Below, piece by piece: positions 11,161-20,968 of a stretch of DNA of 64,000 bases. The notes beneath the pieces were generated by a model, which saw only the letters and a program-made list of their open reading frames with translations, made no database searches and was not told the DNA's origin. Source of the stretch: Lysobacter sp. S4-A87 (GTDB lineage: Bacteria; Pseudomonadota; Gammaproteobacteria; Xanthomonadales; Xanthomonadaceae); assembly GCF_022637455.1 (NCBI RefSeq), contig NZ_CP093341.1:2356001-2420000 (forward strand). Direction: 5' to 3'. Position 1 is the stretch's first letter, and every line of letters begins with the position of its first letter. Position numbers and translations under genes: made by a program.

Positions 11161-12054
11161 ATGAAACGCACGTTGCCCGTCGTCCTGCTGTCCAGCCTGA
11201 TTTCTGTCGCGCTCGCCGGCTGTGCCAGCAGCGCCGACACCACGACCGAAGCCGCTGCGGCTGCGGCTGCCCCCGCCGCTACCGCGCCTGCCGTCACCGC
11301 ACCGGACAACAGCGCTGCGCTGCAGGCGGCCATTGCCGGCAGCGTCCGCGATCCGCGCAACGTCGCACGCGACCAGTATCGCCACCCGCGCGAGACCCTG
11401 GCGTTCTTCGGCGTGGCGCCGCAGCAGACCGTCATCGAGATCACCCCCGGCGCCGGCTGGTACTCCGAGATCCTCGCGCCGTACCTCAAGGACGGTGGCC
11501 ATTACGTCGCCGCGGTGTGGGATGACGCCATCGCCGGCCAGCCCAAGTACCGCTACGACCTCAACAAGACCCTGCGCGGCAAGTTCGCCGGCAACGCGAC
11601 CGCGTATGGCACGCCGGAAGTGCGCGTGTTCGATCCGAAGGCGCCGAACTTCGGCCCGGCCGGATCGGCCGACACCGTGCTGACCTTCCGCAACGCCCAC
11701 AACTGGGTCAGCGACGGCAACGCCGAAGCGTATTTCAAGGCGTTCCACGACGTGCTCAAGCCGGGCGGCACGCTCGGCGTGGTCGATCATCGCGCCAAGC
11801 CGGGCACCGACCTGGAAGCACAGAAGAAGTCCGGTTACCTGACCGAAGCGCTGGTGATCCAGTACGCGCAGGGCGCCGGCTTCGTGCTCGAGGAGAAGAG
11901 CGAGGCCAACGCCAACGCCAAGGACACCACCGATCATCCCAACGGTGTCTGGACGCTGCCGCCGGTCAACCGCCACGACGCGGCCGATGACGCCAAGTAC
12001 AAGGCGATCGGCGAAAGCGACCGGATGACGCTGCGGTTCCGCAAGGCGAAGTGA
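11161..12054 (+). CDS. Exported methyltransferase-like lipoprotein
   Basis: 297 residues. A lipoprotein signal (VALAGC, Cys at ~21) is followed by an Ala/Thr/Pro linker and a ~220-residue domain related to class I SAM-dependent methyltransferases (IEITPGAGWYSEILAPYL as the glycine-rich motif I, HDVLKPGGTLGVVDH as the post-motif III region). This family is widespread in proteobacteria as exported 'methyltransferase' proteins; whether SAM is available in the periplasm is doubtful, so the catalytic role is unproven. The ATG at 11161 begins the signal. Confidence 0.8.
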   Translation: MKRTLPVVLLSSLISVALAGCASSADTTTEAAAAAAAPAATAPAVTAPDNSAALQAAIAGSVRDPRNVARDQYRHPRETLAFFGVAPQQTVIEITPGAGWYSEILAPYLKDGGHYVAAVWDDAIAGQPKYRYDLNKTLRGKFAGNATAYGTPEVRVFDPKAPNFGPAGSADTVLTFRNAHNWVSDGNAEAYFKAFHDVLKPGGTLGVVDHRAKPGTDLEAQKKSGYLTEALVIQYAQGAGFVLEEKSEANANAKDTTDHPNGVWTLPPVNRHDAADDAKYKAIGESDRMTLRFRKAK

Positions 12055-12100
12055 CCTCGACCTGCGCGGGGAGCGGCCGCCGCTTCCCGCGCCTGCACGC

Positions 12101-12637
12101 ATGCTGATCGCCTTCAACAAACCCTATGGCGTGCTGTGCCAGTTCACCGACCGCAGCACCCCGCCGCGACCGACGCTGGCGGGTTTCGGCCTGCCGGCGG
12201 ATGTCTATGCCGCCGGTCGCCTCGACCACGACAGCGAAGGCCTGCTGCTGCTCACCGATGACGGCACGCTCGCCCATCGCCTGACCGACCCGCGGCACAA
12301 GCAGCCCAAGACCTACTGGGTGCAGGTCGAAGGCGATCCGGACGAGGAGCAGGTCGCACTGCTCGCGCGTGGCGTCGTCCTCAACGACGGGCCGACACGA
12401 CCGGCGCAGGCGCGGCGCATCGAAGCGCCATCGCTGTGGCCACGCGATCCGCCGGTGCGCTTCCGCAAGACCGTGCCCGATGCCTGGCTCGAGATCACGA
12501 TCAGCGAGGGGCGCAATCGCCAGGTGCGGCGCATGACCGCCGCGGTGGGATTGCCGACACTGCGCCTGGTGCGGGTGGCGGTCGGCCCGTATCGCCTCGA
12601 GCAGCTCGCTCCCGGCCAGTGGCGTCACTGCGACTGA
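12101..12637 (+). CDS. rluE: Ribosomal large-subunit pseudouridine synthase (RluE-type)
   Basis: 178 residues. The motif GRLDHDSEGLLLLTDDG contains the catalytic aspartate of the RsuA/RluB/RluE group, and the C-terminal EGRNRQVRRM stretch is characteristic. There is no S4 domain, as in E. coli RluE, which makes pseudouridine 2457 of 23S rRNA. It starts MLIAFNKPYGVLCQF, a typical family start. Assignment to RluE rather than RluB/F is based on the short length and lack of S4. Confidence 0.85.
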   Translation: MLIAFNKPYGVLCQFTDRSTPPRPTLAGFGLPADVYAAGRLDHDSEGLLLLTDDGTLAHRLTDPRHKQPKTYWVQVEGDPDEEQVALLARGVVLNDGPTRPAQARRIEAPSLWPRDPPVRFRKTVPDAWLEITISEGRNRQVRRMTAAVGLPTLRLVRVAVGPYRLEQLAPGQWRHCD

Positions 12638-12661
12638 GCGGACACGGCGCTTCCTGCTGCC

Positions 12662-13642
12662 TCAGCCGCGGGTTTCCTCGCGCGGATCGGTCTCCTCGGG
12701 GAAGTTCGCGACCGGCACCGAGTTCGCCCCGGGGCGCGTCAGCAGCAGCACGCCGCCGAGCACCACCGCGGTGCCGATCAGCTGCACCGCGGTGATCGGT
12801 TCGCCGAGCAGCCAGGCGCCGAGGAACACCAGCGACACCGGGCCGATCACCGACATCTGCGCCGCCGATCCGGCACCCAGCCGTGCCACCGCGCCCATCG
12901 TGAAGGTCACCGGCAGGAACGTGCAGAAGATCGCGTTGACCAGCGCCAGCCAGTAGACGGGCGTGGGCAGCTGCAGCAGGTGCACCGGATCGCGCAGCAG
13001 CAGATAGTGGATCACCGTCGCCGCAGTCGACACGCACATCGCGTACGCCACCAGCCGCAGCGAGCCGATGCGCTGGATCAGCTGGCCCGACATCGCCAGG
13101 TACAGCGCGTAGCTCAGCGCCGCCAGCAGCACCAGGCCGCTGCCGAGCAGCACGTGCTCGCCCTGCACGCGCAGGTTCTCGACGAACACCAGTGCGACGC
13201 CGGCATAGCTCACTGCCAGCGCGATCCATTCCTTGCGCGCGACCTTGCGGCCGAAGGCGAACACGCCGATCAGCAGCACGAAGGTCGGATTGAGGAACAG
13301 GATCAGCCGCTCCAGCGACACCGGCACGTACTCCAGGCCCCAGAAGTCGAACAGGCTGGAGAGGTAGTAACCGAGCACACCCAGGATCAGGATCAGGCCG
13401 AAGTCGCGACGGCTCATCGCATGGCGGCCGGCGCGCCGCGACTCATGGATGCCCAGGACGACGAACAGCGGCAGCGACATCAGCATGCGCAGCGCCAGCA
13501 CATCGAGCGCATCGATGCCGTAGCGGTACTGGAACTTGGCCAGGATCGCCTTGGCCGAGAACAGCACGGCGCCGACCGCGGCGAGGGTGAAGCCCACCTT
13601 GCGTGCGGCGGGGTCGTGGCGGGCAGTCGCAGACCCGTTCAT
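12662..13642 (-). CDS. EamA/DMT-superfamily transporter
   Basis: 326 residues with about ten hydrophobic helices in two EamA repeats ([38 protein letters not shown]). It is probably an inner-membrane exporter of unknown substrate. Its ATG overlaps the stop codon of the upstream aldo/keto reductase remnant (ATGA), so the two were translationally coupled; the remnant now serves at most as a leader. Confidence 0.85.
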   Translation of the reverse strand: MNGSATARHDPAARKVGFTLAAVGAVLFSAKAILAKFQYRYGIDALDVLALRMLMSLPLFVVLGIHESRRAGRHAMSRRDFGLILILGVLGYYLSSLFDFWGLEYVPVSLERLILFLNPTFVLLIGVFAFGRKVARKEWIALAVSYAGVALVFVENLRVQGEHVLLGSGLVLLAALSYALYLAMSGQLIQRIGSLRLVAYAMCVSTAATVIHYLLLRDPVHLLQLPTPVYWLALVNAIFCTFLPVTFTMGAVARLGAGSAAQMSVIGPVSLVFLGAWLLGEPITAVQLIGTAVVLGGVLLLTRPGANSVPVANFPEETDPREETRG

Positions 13643-13929
13643 TCCGCGCTGGCGCCATCGAGCTGCGCGGTGTCCAGCGCCTGCGCCAGGCGCGACGCGC
13701 TGTAGTTGGACGCCCCGATGACGCGCACCTTGCCCTGTTCGATCAGTCGGGCGAAGGCACCCAGGGTCTCGGCCAGGGGCGTGTCGGGGTCGTCGGCATG
13801 GGCCTGGTAGAGGTCGATGACGTCGGTCTGCAGGCGCTGCAGCGAACCCTCGACCGAGGCGTTCCCGCCGAACGCAAACGGCGCCACCTGCAGCGACGAA
13901 CGGCCAAGCGGACGGGAGGACTGGCTCAT
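13639..13929 (-). pseudogene. Aldo/keto reductase remnant (internally deleted and truncated)
   Basis: 96 residues. It begins with the normal AKR N-terminus ([18 protein letters not shown]), then jumps directly to the middle of the barrel ([39 protein letters not shown]) and stops. Compared with a usual ~320-residue AKR, about 75-80 residues between the two blocks are missing, including the catalytic Tyr and Lys, and the C-terminal half is absent. The junction keeps the frame. It is coupled by ATGA overlap to the EamA transporter gene. Confidence 0.8.
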
Positions 13930-14162
13930 ATGGGGGTCGCGGCGGGAGTAGGGTGTTACATGATGCGGTGCGTTGTGGTCCATGGGGCAGACGCATCCCG
14001 CAACGCCGTGTTGCGGACCATGACCGGATGTCGACCGATGCCGGCACGGGATTGCGGGCAAAAGGATGCCAAATGCACGCATTCCGGCAGGTTTCTGCTA
14101 ACGTCTGGACCGATGCTGCCGCGGCGCGGAAGGGGACGTCGCCGCCACGGGGACACGGACGC

Positions 14163-15266
14163 ATGGCCATAGCGACAAGCAATTCGGGCCGGATCCTGGT
14201 CGTCGACGACCAGAACGTGAACCTGCGCGTGGTCGGAACGCTGCTCGCCCGCCAGGGCTACGAGGTGATCACCGCCGGCAGCGGCGAGGAAGCGCTGCAG
14301 CGCTACGTCGAATCGCCGCCGGACCTGATCCTGCTCGACATGATGATGCCGGGCATGGACGGCTTCGACGTGCTCGCCTCGCTGCACGAGCTCGGCCCGT
14401 TGCAGGTGCCGGTGGTTTTCGTCACCGCCGCCCACGACCGCGACCTGCTGCTGCGTGCCTTCGACGCCGGCGTGGTCGACTACGTCACCAAGCCCTTCCT
14501 GCCCGAAGAACTGCTGGCCCGGGTCAATGCCCACGTCGGCCTGAAGCTGACCCGCGACCGCCTCGAACGCGTTGCCCGCGAACGCGAGGAACTGGTCAAC
14601 CTGGTCGCCCACGACCTCAAGAACCCCCTCAGCAGCGTGCTGTTTGCCGGCGAGCTGCTGCGCAGCGGCGTGTGCAAGCCCGAACGGGTGCCGCGCTACC
14701 TGCAGATGATCCACGAGAGCGCCGACGACGCCCTGGGCTACATCCGCCACTACCTGGAAAGCCAGGGCGGGCGGCGCGCGCAGGAAGCCGCGGCCGATCG
14801 CGCCGATCTGGGCGAAACCCTGGAGTGGCTGCTGCAGCGCTACGAGATCCAGCTCGAGACACGCGGTATCCGCGTCGATCTGCGTCCGCCGGCGGGACCG
14901 GCCCACGTCGCGATCCACCCGCGCGTGCTGCGCCAGGTCAGCGAGAACCTGGTGACCAATGCCATGAAGTACGCGCCCGATTGCGAGCTGTTGCTGACCG
15001 CGCGCAGCGGCGCACCGGGTTACTGGCAGCTGATCGTCGCCGACCGCGGACCGGGCATCCCGGTCGACCGCCAGCGCGAACTGTTCAAGCCGTTCGTGCG
15101 CCTGCACGAAGGCGATGACCCCAACGGGCTGTCCAATGGCCTGGGCCTGTCGCTGGCCAAGCGCATCATCGCCAACGCCGGAGGCCAGCTCTGGTACGAG
15201 CCGCGCCGCCACGGCGGTGCCCGGTTCATCATCGAACTGCCCGAGGCGGCGCCGATCACCGTCTAG
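14163..15266 (+). CDS. Response regulator-histidine kinase hybrid (REC-HisKA-HATPase)
   Basis: 367 residues, no membrane segment. An N-terminal receiver domain (phospho-acceptor Asp59 in LLDMMMPG, Lys110 in VTKPF) is joined to a kinase core with H-box His150 (NLVAHDLKNPLSS), N-box (NLVTNAMKYAP), G1 (DRGPGIP) and G2 (GLGLSLAKRI). A cytoplasmic kinase whose activity may be set by phosphorylation of its own receiver from another kinase. The ATG at 14163 gives a receiver at residue 10; a longer in-frame reading upstream is unlikely because it would overlap the promoter region. Confidence 0.9.
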   Translation: MAIATSNSGRILVVDDQNVNLRVVGTLLARQGYEVITAGSGEEALQRYVESPPDLILLDMMMPGMDGFDVLASLHELGPLQVPVVFVTAAHDRDLLLRAFDAGVVDYVTKPFLPEELLARVNAHVGLKLTRDRLERVAREREELVNLVAHDLKNPLSSVLFAGELLRSGVCKPERVPRYLQMIHESADDALGYIRHYLESQGGRRAQEAAADRADLGETLEWLLQRYEIQLETRGIRVDLRPPAGPAHVAIHPRVLRQVSENLVTNAMKYAPDCELLLTARSGAPGYWQLIVADRGPGIPVDRQRELFKPFVRLHEGDDPNGLSNGLGLSLAKRIIANAGGQLWYEPRRHGGARFIIELPEAAPITV

Positions 15267-15297
15267 GCGCGTGCCCGGCGGGCGATGGCGCGGCCGC

Positions 15298-15654
15298 CTA
15301 TTCGGTTTCGGCCGGTCGCGACCGGCGCGGCGCCGGCCGGCGCGCGGTGCGCTGCGCCTCGACCCGGCGTGCACTGCCTTCGATCGCCCCACCGTTTTCG
15401 GCCTGGCGCGCACGCCGCTTGGCGGCGTACCAGAGCAGACCGGCACCGGCGACGGCGGCGGCCACCAGCACCGGATTGCGGCGCACGAACTTGCCCGCCA
15501 CCTGCACCCCGCCCTTCACGACGCCCAGCTTGGCGCCTGTTTCCAGCCATTTGCCGGCATGCTGGGTGACGCTGGGCACGGCATGGCGGAGGTTGTCGCC
15601 GACGGCGGACGCCAGCTCCAGCGCGCGTTCGGGCAGGTCGGAAAGCTTGCTCAT
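15298..15654 (-). CDS. Hypothetical membrane-associated protein
   Basis: 118 residues starting MSKLSDLPERALELAS. A single hydrophobic segment near residues 62-80 (NPVLVAAAVAGAGLLWYAA) is followed by a strongly basic tail. It resembles small DUF883-like or YtxH-like single-helix proteins in layout, but the family is not certain. It is convergent with the hybrid kinase gene, with a gap of only 31 bp. Confidence 0.65.
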   Translation of the reverse strand: MSKLSDLPERALELASAVGDNLRHAVPSVTQHAGKWLETGAKLGVVKGGVQVAGKFVRRNPVLVAAAVAGAGLLWYAAKRRARQAENGGAIEGSARRVEAQRTARRPAPRRSRPAETE

Positions 15655-15795
15655 CGTTGGAAACCTACGAAACGTTGGCAGGCCTGCAGTGTCCACGCGG
15701 CTTCGTTGAAGCGGCGTGAGCGGGGCGCGAGGTTGCCGGCTCGCGGCTGAATGCCGATCATGGCCGTTGCCTATCTCGCTCGAGCGCGGTCCGCC

Positions 15796-16461
15796 ATGAT
15801 CCGAGTGTTGCCCAACGTGCTCTCCGCCGCCGAACTGCAGGCGGTGCGTGAGTTGTTGCCGCAGGTGCGCTTCGGCGACGGCCGCATCACCAATCCCGAT
15901 TCGTCGGTGAAGCAGAACCTGCAGGCACCACAGGAAGACCCGGCCAACGCCCGCATCGCCCAGATCGCGCGCGATGCACTGATGCGCTTCGCCGAGCTGC
16001 GCGTGTTCGCGCAGCCACGGACGATGGCGCGGACCACGGTGGTGCGTTACGAGCCGGGCATGAACTACGGCTGGCATGTCGACGAAGCGCTGTTCCCGTC
16101 GACACCGCCGATGCGCAGCGACCTGTCGTGCACGGTGTTCCTCAATGATCCGGCCGATTACGACGGCGGCGAGCTGACCATCCAACTCGGCGCGCAGGAG
16201 CTGACCTACAAGCTCGAACCCGGCAGCGCGGTCCTGTACCCCTCGACCACCATCCATCGCGTCACGCCGGTCACCCGCGGTGTGCGCCTGGCCGCGATCA
16301 CCTGGCTGCAGAGCTGGGTGGCCGACAGCGGGCAGCGCGAGTTGCTGGTGCAGCTGGAGGAAGCGCGCGCGCTGGTCGCCAGCGGAGGCGACCGCCAGCG
16401 CCTGCAGGTGCTGCTGGAGTCGCTGCGGACCAACCTGTTCCGGATGTGGGCCGATACCTGA
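15796..16461 (+). CDS. PKHD-type Fe(II)/2-oxoglutarate hydroxylase (PiuC/YbiX family)
   Basis: 221 residues, the family length. Iron ligands are in HVDEALF (HxD, ~residues 94-96) and the distal His in STTIHRVTPVTRGVR, whose Arg binds 2-oxoglutarate. The N-terminus (MIRVLPNVLSAAELQAVRELL) is typical, supporting the ATG at 15796 over one at 15751. In Pseudomonas PiuC is iron-regulated beside a siderophore receptor; no receptor gene is adjacent here. Confidence 0.9.
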   Translation: MIRVLPNVLSAAELQAVRELLPQVRFGDGRITNPDSSVKQNLQAPQEDPANARIAQIARDALMRFAELRVFAQPRTMARTTVVRYEPGMNYGWHVDEALFPSTPPMRSDLSCTVFLNDPADYDGGELTIQLGAQELTYKLEPGSAVLYPSTTIHRVTPVTRGVRLAAITWLQSWVADSGQRELLVQLEEARALVASGGDRQRLQVLLESLRTNLFRMWADT

Positions 16462-16488
16462 GCGGCCCCGCGCTGGACTGAAAGCCCG

Positions 16489-17508
16489 CTACGCGGCAGT
16501 GATATCGCGCAGTTGCGGGTGTCGTTGCAGCAGCGTTTCCACCCAGGCTTCGCCTTCGGCGATTTCCGCGCCATGCCGCTGCATCGCCAGCGCCAGGTCG
16601 TGGGCGCGGTCGTCGCGGCTGTAGCCGTGCGCCTGGGCCTTGGAATAGCGGCCCCATGCTGGCGATGCCATCGCGTTGTCCAGGCCGGAAGGTTCGAGGT
16701 CGAGGTGTGCCGCGAGCCGTTGCAGCTGCTCGCGCGGTTGCGCCAGCAATGCATCGAAGTCCATGCGCAGCACGCGTGCTGCGTTGTCGCCGCGCGCGAT
16801 TGCGTTGAAGCGGACACGTTCGGCCAGCCAGCCCATCGCGCATTGCTGCGGCAGGCCGAGCGCATGCAGGGCGATGCCGTCGGCAATGCCGCGCGCGTGC
16901 AGGTCGCGCAGGCGCTCGCCGGCAGCGCTGGCGGCGTCGAGCACCGATGCCGGCGATTTCAGCAACGTCGCCAGGTACGGTCGCAAAGGCATGTCGAGCA
17001 GGACCGCGCGCATCGTCGGCTGCCAATCCAGCAGTGGCGCGATCAGTCCATTGCAGCTGCTGGTGGCCTTGACCACGCTGCGCGTTTGCGGCGGCAGCGG
17101 CTGCGACCAGCGCGACCACAGCGCGCGCAGGAGTTGCGGTGCCTGCGCGGGCGACAGGCGAGACTGCGGCTCCTCCAGCCCGGGCCAGGCCTCGGCCAGC
17201 GTGCGCAGCGGCAGCGGTTCGCGCAGGCCCTGCATCTGCGGCCAGCTATCGAGCAGGCGGCTGAGCAGGGTCGAGCCGCAATGGCCGATGTGGAAGATGG
17301 CATCGGCCGCCGTGGCGACGGCCATGTCGCGCGTGAGCACCGCTTCGAGCGGCACCCAGCCGCCATCGGCGTTGGCCGGCAGCGCGCGATCGTCGAGGAA
17401 GGCCGCATCGCGTCGCTGCGCCGCATCCAGGCGCAGGAACAACACGCGTCGCCCGACCAGGTCGAGCTTGAATGGCAGGAACCCGGGATCGTCGAGCGGT
17501 GATGTCAT
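16489..17508 (-). CDS. Sulfotransferase-family protein
   Basis: 339 residues. The P-loop-like PAPS-binding motif HIGHCGSTLLSRLLDS near residues 73-88 is typical of bacterial sulfotransferase-family proteins, with a possible second phosphate site around VLRMDFDALLAQP (~245-257). No signal peptide. The acceptor is unknown. It is convergent with the PKHD hydroxylase gene, with 27 bp between their stops. Confidence 0.75.
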   Translation of the reverse strand: MTSPLDDPGFLPFKLDLVGRRVLFLRLDAAQRRDAAFLDDRALPANADGGWVPLEAVLTRDMAVATAADAIFHIGHCGSTLLSRLLDSWPQMQGLREPLPLRTLAEAWPGLEEPQSRLSPAQAPQLLRALWSRWSQPLPPQTRSVVKATSSCNGLIAPLLDWQPTMRAVLLDMPLRPYLATLLKSPASVLDAASAAGERLRDLHARGIADGIALHALGLPQQCAMGWLAERVRFNAIARGDNAARVLRMDFDALLAQPREQLQRLAAHLDLEPSGLDNAMASPAWGRYSKAQAHGYSRDDRAHDLALAMQRHGAEIAEGEAWVETLLQRHPQLRDITAA

Positions 17509-17530
17509 GGCGCGGAGTGTAGCGAGCCAG

Positions 17531-20059
17531 TCAGGTGCCGCGGGGCTTGGCGCGGTGCGTGGCCGCCGCGGTCCACGGGTCGTCGGGCCAGGGGTGCCTG
17601 GGGTAGCGGCCCTTCATTTCCTTCTTCACTTCCGGGTAGGTGCGGTCCCAGAAGCCGCGCAGGTCCTGGGTGATCTGCAGCGGCTTGCCGCCGGGCGAGA
17701 GCAGGTGCAGCGTCAAGGGCACGCGCCCATCGGCGATGCGTGGCGTGTCGGCCAGTCCGAACAGCTCCTGCAGTTTCACCGCCAGCACCGGTGCCACCGG
17801 CGCGCCGGCGGCATCGTCGAAGTCGTACTCGATGGCGCGCTCCATCCCCGACGGCACCGCCATCCGCGTCGGCGCGAGGGCATCGATCTTCTGTCGCAGC
17901 GACCAGTCGAGCAGCGAGCGCAACGCTTCGCCGAGCTCGTGTTCCGACAGTCCGTCCAGGCGCGTCTTGCCGCTCAGCACCGGCTTGAGCCATTGCTCCA
18001 GCGTCGCCATCAATGCCTCGTCCGACAGGTCGGGCAGGGCCAGTTCCGGGAGCCAGGCGCGCAGGCAGCGAACGCGCGCGCGCCACTGCGAGAGCGATGA
18101 AGTCCACGGTAGCGCCGACAGTCCGAGCTGGCGGACCGCGTCGACCAGCGCGTCGGCGTAGCGCGACGGGTCGGGTTTGGCCAGTGGCCGGCTGTCGATG
18201 ACGATGCGGTCGAAGCGTTGCTCGCGCACGGCGGCTATTCCGCGCAGGGCGCTGTCCCAGACCACGCGGTCCTCGCTGACGAAGCGCTTGGGGAAATCGT
18301 TGCGCAGACGCTGTTCGTCGAGCGGCGCCGCGCGCATCACGCGCGCATCGCGCGGGTCGTCGCGCAGCTCGCTGATGGCCATCCAGGGTTCGCCGTACAG
18401 CGCGCTGTCGTCGAAGAGCCTGGCGCTGCGGCCATTGGCGAGCTGGTAGCGATACGGATCGCTCGGGTGCTGGCGCGCAATGCGGTCGGGAAATGCATGC
18501 AGCAACAGGTCGCCGAGCAGGTGCGGCGGCACCGAGGCCGGTGGAAGTGCATCGACACGCAGGCGCCGACGCCATTGCTTCGCGGCCTGGTCGATGGCAG
18601 CCAGCGCAGAACGCGAAGCATCGGCACCGACGCGCCCGGCGCGGAACGCGGCCAGGGCCTGCCAGCGTTCGGCCAGCGCATCGCTGCGCGAGCGCAATGG
18701 ATCACGTGCTTCCACCAGTGCAGCGAGGTCGCAGGCCAGGGCCTGTTCGCTGGCCTGCGAGGGAGCCAGCAGCATCGCCGCCAGACGCGGATGCGTGCCC
18801 AGCGCGAGCATGCGCCGGCCAAGTGCCGTGATCGCACCGTCGTCGAGGGCCCCCAGCCGCTGCAGCAGTTCGCGCGCGGCCGCCAGCGCACCACTGGGCG
18901 GCGCGTCGACGAAGCGCAGGTTGGCGTCGCCCCACGCCGCCAGTTCCAGCGCCAGGCCCGCCAGCTCGACCTGGCCGATCTCGGCCCGGCGCTGCGGTTC
19001 CAGGCGCTGCGATTCCGGCCACAGCCGGTACGCCCAGCCTTCGGCAACGCGGCCGGCGCGGCCGGCACGCTGGTCGGCGGAGGCCTGGGCGATGTTGACC
19101 ACATCGAGCCGGGCAAAGCCGCTGTTGGGGTCGTAGCGCGGTTCACGCGCCAGGCCGCTGTCGATCACCACGCGCACGCCGGGCAGGGTGACGCTGGACT
19201 CGGCGACGTTGGTGGCCAGCACCACGCGGCGGTGTCCGTCGGGATCGGGCTGCAGCACGCGCGACTGCTGCTCCACCGGCAGCTCGCCATGCAGGGTCAG
19301 CACGTCGGCGCTCGCGCCGCCCGCGGACGACGGACTCGCCGAGAGCGCGGCCTGCACGCGCGCGATCTCGCGCTGCCCGGGCAGGAACACCAGCACGTCG
19401 CCGGGATGCTGCGCCAACGCCTGCTCGACCGCGCGCCGCGACTGCTGCTCGATCGCCTCGTCGCGCCGCCCCGGGAAATGCGCGACCGAAACCGGGTAGC
19501 TGCGCCCCGCGCTGCTCAACCGCGGCGCATCGAGGAAGGCGGCCAGGCGCTCACCATCGAGCGTGGCCGACATCACCACGATGCGCAGGTCCTCGCGCAG
19601 GCCCGACTGCACATCCAGCGCCAGCGCCAGGCCGAGGTCGGCGGCGAGATGGCGTTCGTGGAATTCGTCGAACAGCAGCGCGCCAACCCCTTCGAGCATC
19701 GGATCGTCCTGCAGCATCCGGGTCAGGATGCCTTCGGTGACCACTTCTATGCGGGTGCGCGCCGATACCTTGTTCTCGAAGCGGATCCGGTAGCCGACGG
19801 TTTCGCCGACCGCCTCGCCACGCTGCCGGGCCATGAAACCGGCGGCGGCCCGGGCGGCGACGCGGCGCGGCTCCAGCATCACGATCTTCTGGCCGGCCAG
19901 CCAGGGTGCGTCGAGCAGCGCCGGCGGCACCTGCGTGGTCTTGCCGGCGCCTGGCGGCGCCTCCAGGACCAGGCGCGGATGTGCGGCCAGGCTGTCGCGG
20001 ATGCGCGGCAGCAGTTCGTCGATCGGGAATGTGGGCGCTTGCCGGGCTTGCTCGTTCAC
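17531..20059 (-). CDS. hrpB: ATP-dependent helicase HrpB
   Basis: 842 residues, the usual HrpB size. DEAH-box helicase motifs in order are Walker A APPGAGKTTQVPP (~34-46), DEFHERH (motif II, ~130), MSATLDG (III), and TNVAESSVTLPGV and QRAGRAGR (V-VI), then HA2 and the HrpB C-terminal domain (EYDFDDAAGAPVAPVLAVKLQELFG; QITQDLRGFWDRTYPEVKKEM). No ATG lies near the conserved start; a GTG at 20059 gives VNEQARQAPTFPIDELL and is chosen as start. The biological role of HrpB is poorly defined; in Xanthomonas it is linked to mRNA processing and virulence. Confidence 0.93.
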   Translation of the reverse strand: MNEQARQAPTFPIDELLPRIRDSLAAHPRLVLEAPPGAGKTTQVPPALLDAPWLAGQKIVMLEPRRVAARAAAGFMARQRGEAVGETVGYRIRFENKVSARTRIEVVTEGILTRMLQDDPMLEGVGALLFDEFHERHLAADLGLALALDVQSGLREDLRIVVMSATLDGERLAAFLDAPRLSSAGRSYPVSVAHFPGRRDEAIEQQSRRAVEQALAQHPGDVLVFLPGQREIARVQAALSASPSSAGGASADVLTLHGELPVEQQSRVLQPDPDGHRRVVLATNVAESSVTLPGVRVVIDSGLAREPRYDPNSGFARLDVVNIAQASADQRAGRAGRVAEGWAYRLWPESQRLEPQRRAEIGQVELAGLALELAAWGDANLRFVDAPPSGALAAARELLQRLGALDDGAITALGRRMLALGTHPRLAAMLLAPSQASEQALACDLAALVEARDPLRSRSDALAERWQALAAFRAGRVGADASRSALAAIDQAAKQWRRRLRVDALPPASVPPHLLGDLLLHAFPDRIARQHPSDPYRYQLANGRSARLFDDSALYGEPWMAISELRDDPRDARVMRAAPLDEQRLRNDFPKRFVSEDRVVWDSALRGIAAVREQRFDRIVIDSRPLAKPDPSRYADALVDAVRQLGLSALPWTSSLSQWRARVRCLRAWLPELALPDLSDEALMATLEQWLKPVLSGKTRLDGLSEHELGEALRSLLDWSLRQKIDALAPTRMAVPSGMERAIEYDFDDAAGAPVAPVLAVKLQELFGLADTPRIADGRVPLTLHLLSPGGKPLQITQDLRGFWDRTYPEVKKEMKGRYPRHPWPDDPWTAAATHRAKPRGT

Positions 20060-20155
20060 CGCGCAAGGATAAGGCGCGAGCGCGCCATGGCGCCGAAACC
20101 GGTCCGCCGGGACGCAGTTGCTAAACTGCCCCGCCCTGCACTGCCCCCCCCTGAC

Positions 20156-20962
20156 ATGCAACTGGTCGACATCGGCGCCAACCTCACCCACGACTCGTTC
20201 GACCACGATCGCGATGCCGTGCTCGCGCGTGCGCGCGAAGCCGGGGTGGCGCAGATGGTGGTCACCGGTGCCAGCCGCGAGCATTCGCCGCTGGCGCTGA
20301 AGCTGGCCAGGCAGCATCCGGGCACGCTGTTCGCCACCGCCGGCGTGCACCCGCACCATGCCATCGAGTACACCAGCGAGTGCGACGCGGAGCTGCGCGA
20401 ACTGCACTCGCACGCCGAAGTCGTCGCCGTCGGCGAATGCGGCCTGGATTACTTCCGCGATTTCTCGCCGCGGCCGTCGCAGCGGCGGGCCTTCGAACAG
20501 CAGCTGCAGATCGCCGTCGACCACGCTGTCGACGGCGTGGGCAAGCCGCTGTTCCTGCATCAGCGCGACGCCCACGCCGACTTCATGGCGATGATGAACA
20601 ACTTCGACGGCCGCCTCGGTCCGGCGGTCGTGCATTGCTTCACCGGCACGCGCGAGGAGCTGTTCGACTACCTCGACCGTGACTGGCACATCGGCATCAC
20701 CGGCTGGCTCTGCGACGAGCGCCGCGGCCAGCACCTGCGCGAACTGGTGAAGTCGATCCCGGCCAACCGGATGATGATCGAGACCGACGCGCCCTATCTG
20801 CTGCCGCGGACGATCCGCCCGGCGCCGCCGCACCGTCGCAACGAGCCGATGTACCTGGCCCATATCGTCGAAGAGCTGGCCCGCGACCGCGGCGAGGACG
20901 TCGCCACAGCCGCGGCCAACAGCACCGCCACGGCGCGCGCGTTCTTCCGCCTGCCGGACTGA
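20156..20962 (+). CDS. tatD: TatD-family metal-dependent DNase
   Basis: 268 residues. The TIM-barrel metal ligands are visible: DIGANLTHDSF at the N-terminus, GVHPHHA, GECGLDYFRDFS, HQRDAH, HCFTG and ETDAPYLLPR. TatD has 3'-5' exonuclease activity on damaged DNA. It starts at an ATG (MQLVDIGANL) and is divergent from hrpB, with 96 bp between starts. Confidence 0.93.
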   Translation: MQLVDIGANLTHDSFDHDRDAVLARAREAGVAQMVVTGASREHSPLALKLARQHPGTLFATAGVHPHHAIEYTSECDAELRELHSHAEVVAVGECGLDYFRDFSPRPSQRRAFEQQLQIAVDHAVDGVGKPLFLHQRDAHADFMAMMNNFDGRLGPAVVHCFTGTREELFDYLDRDWHIGITGWLCDERRGQHLRELVKSIPANRMMIETDAPYLLPRTIRPAPPHRRNEPMYLAHIVEELARDRGEDVATAAANSTATARAFFRLPD

Positions 20963-20968
20963 GGTCGC

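Noticed and set aside
13953-14162. N-terminal extension of the hybrid kinase by 70 residues
   Set aside because: The extension overlaps the divergent promoter region and has no receiver-domain character; the ATG at 14163 places the receiver correctly.
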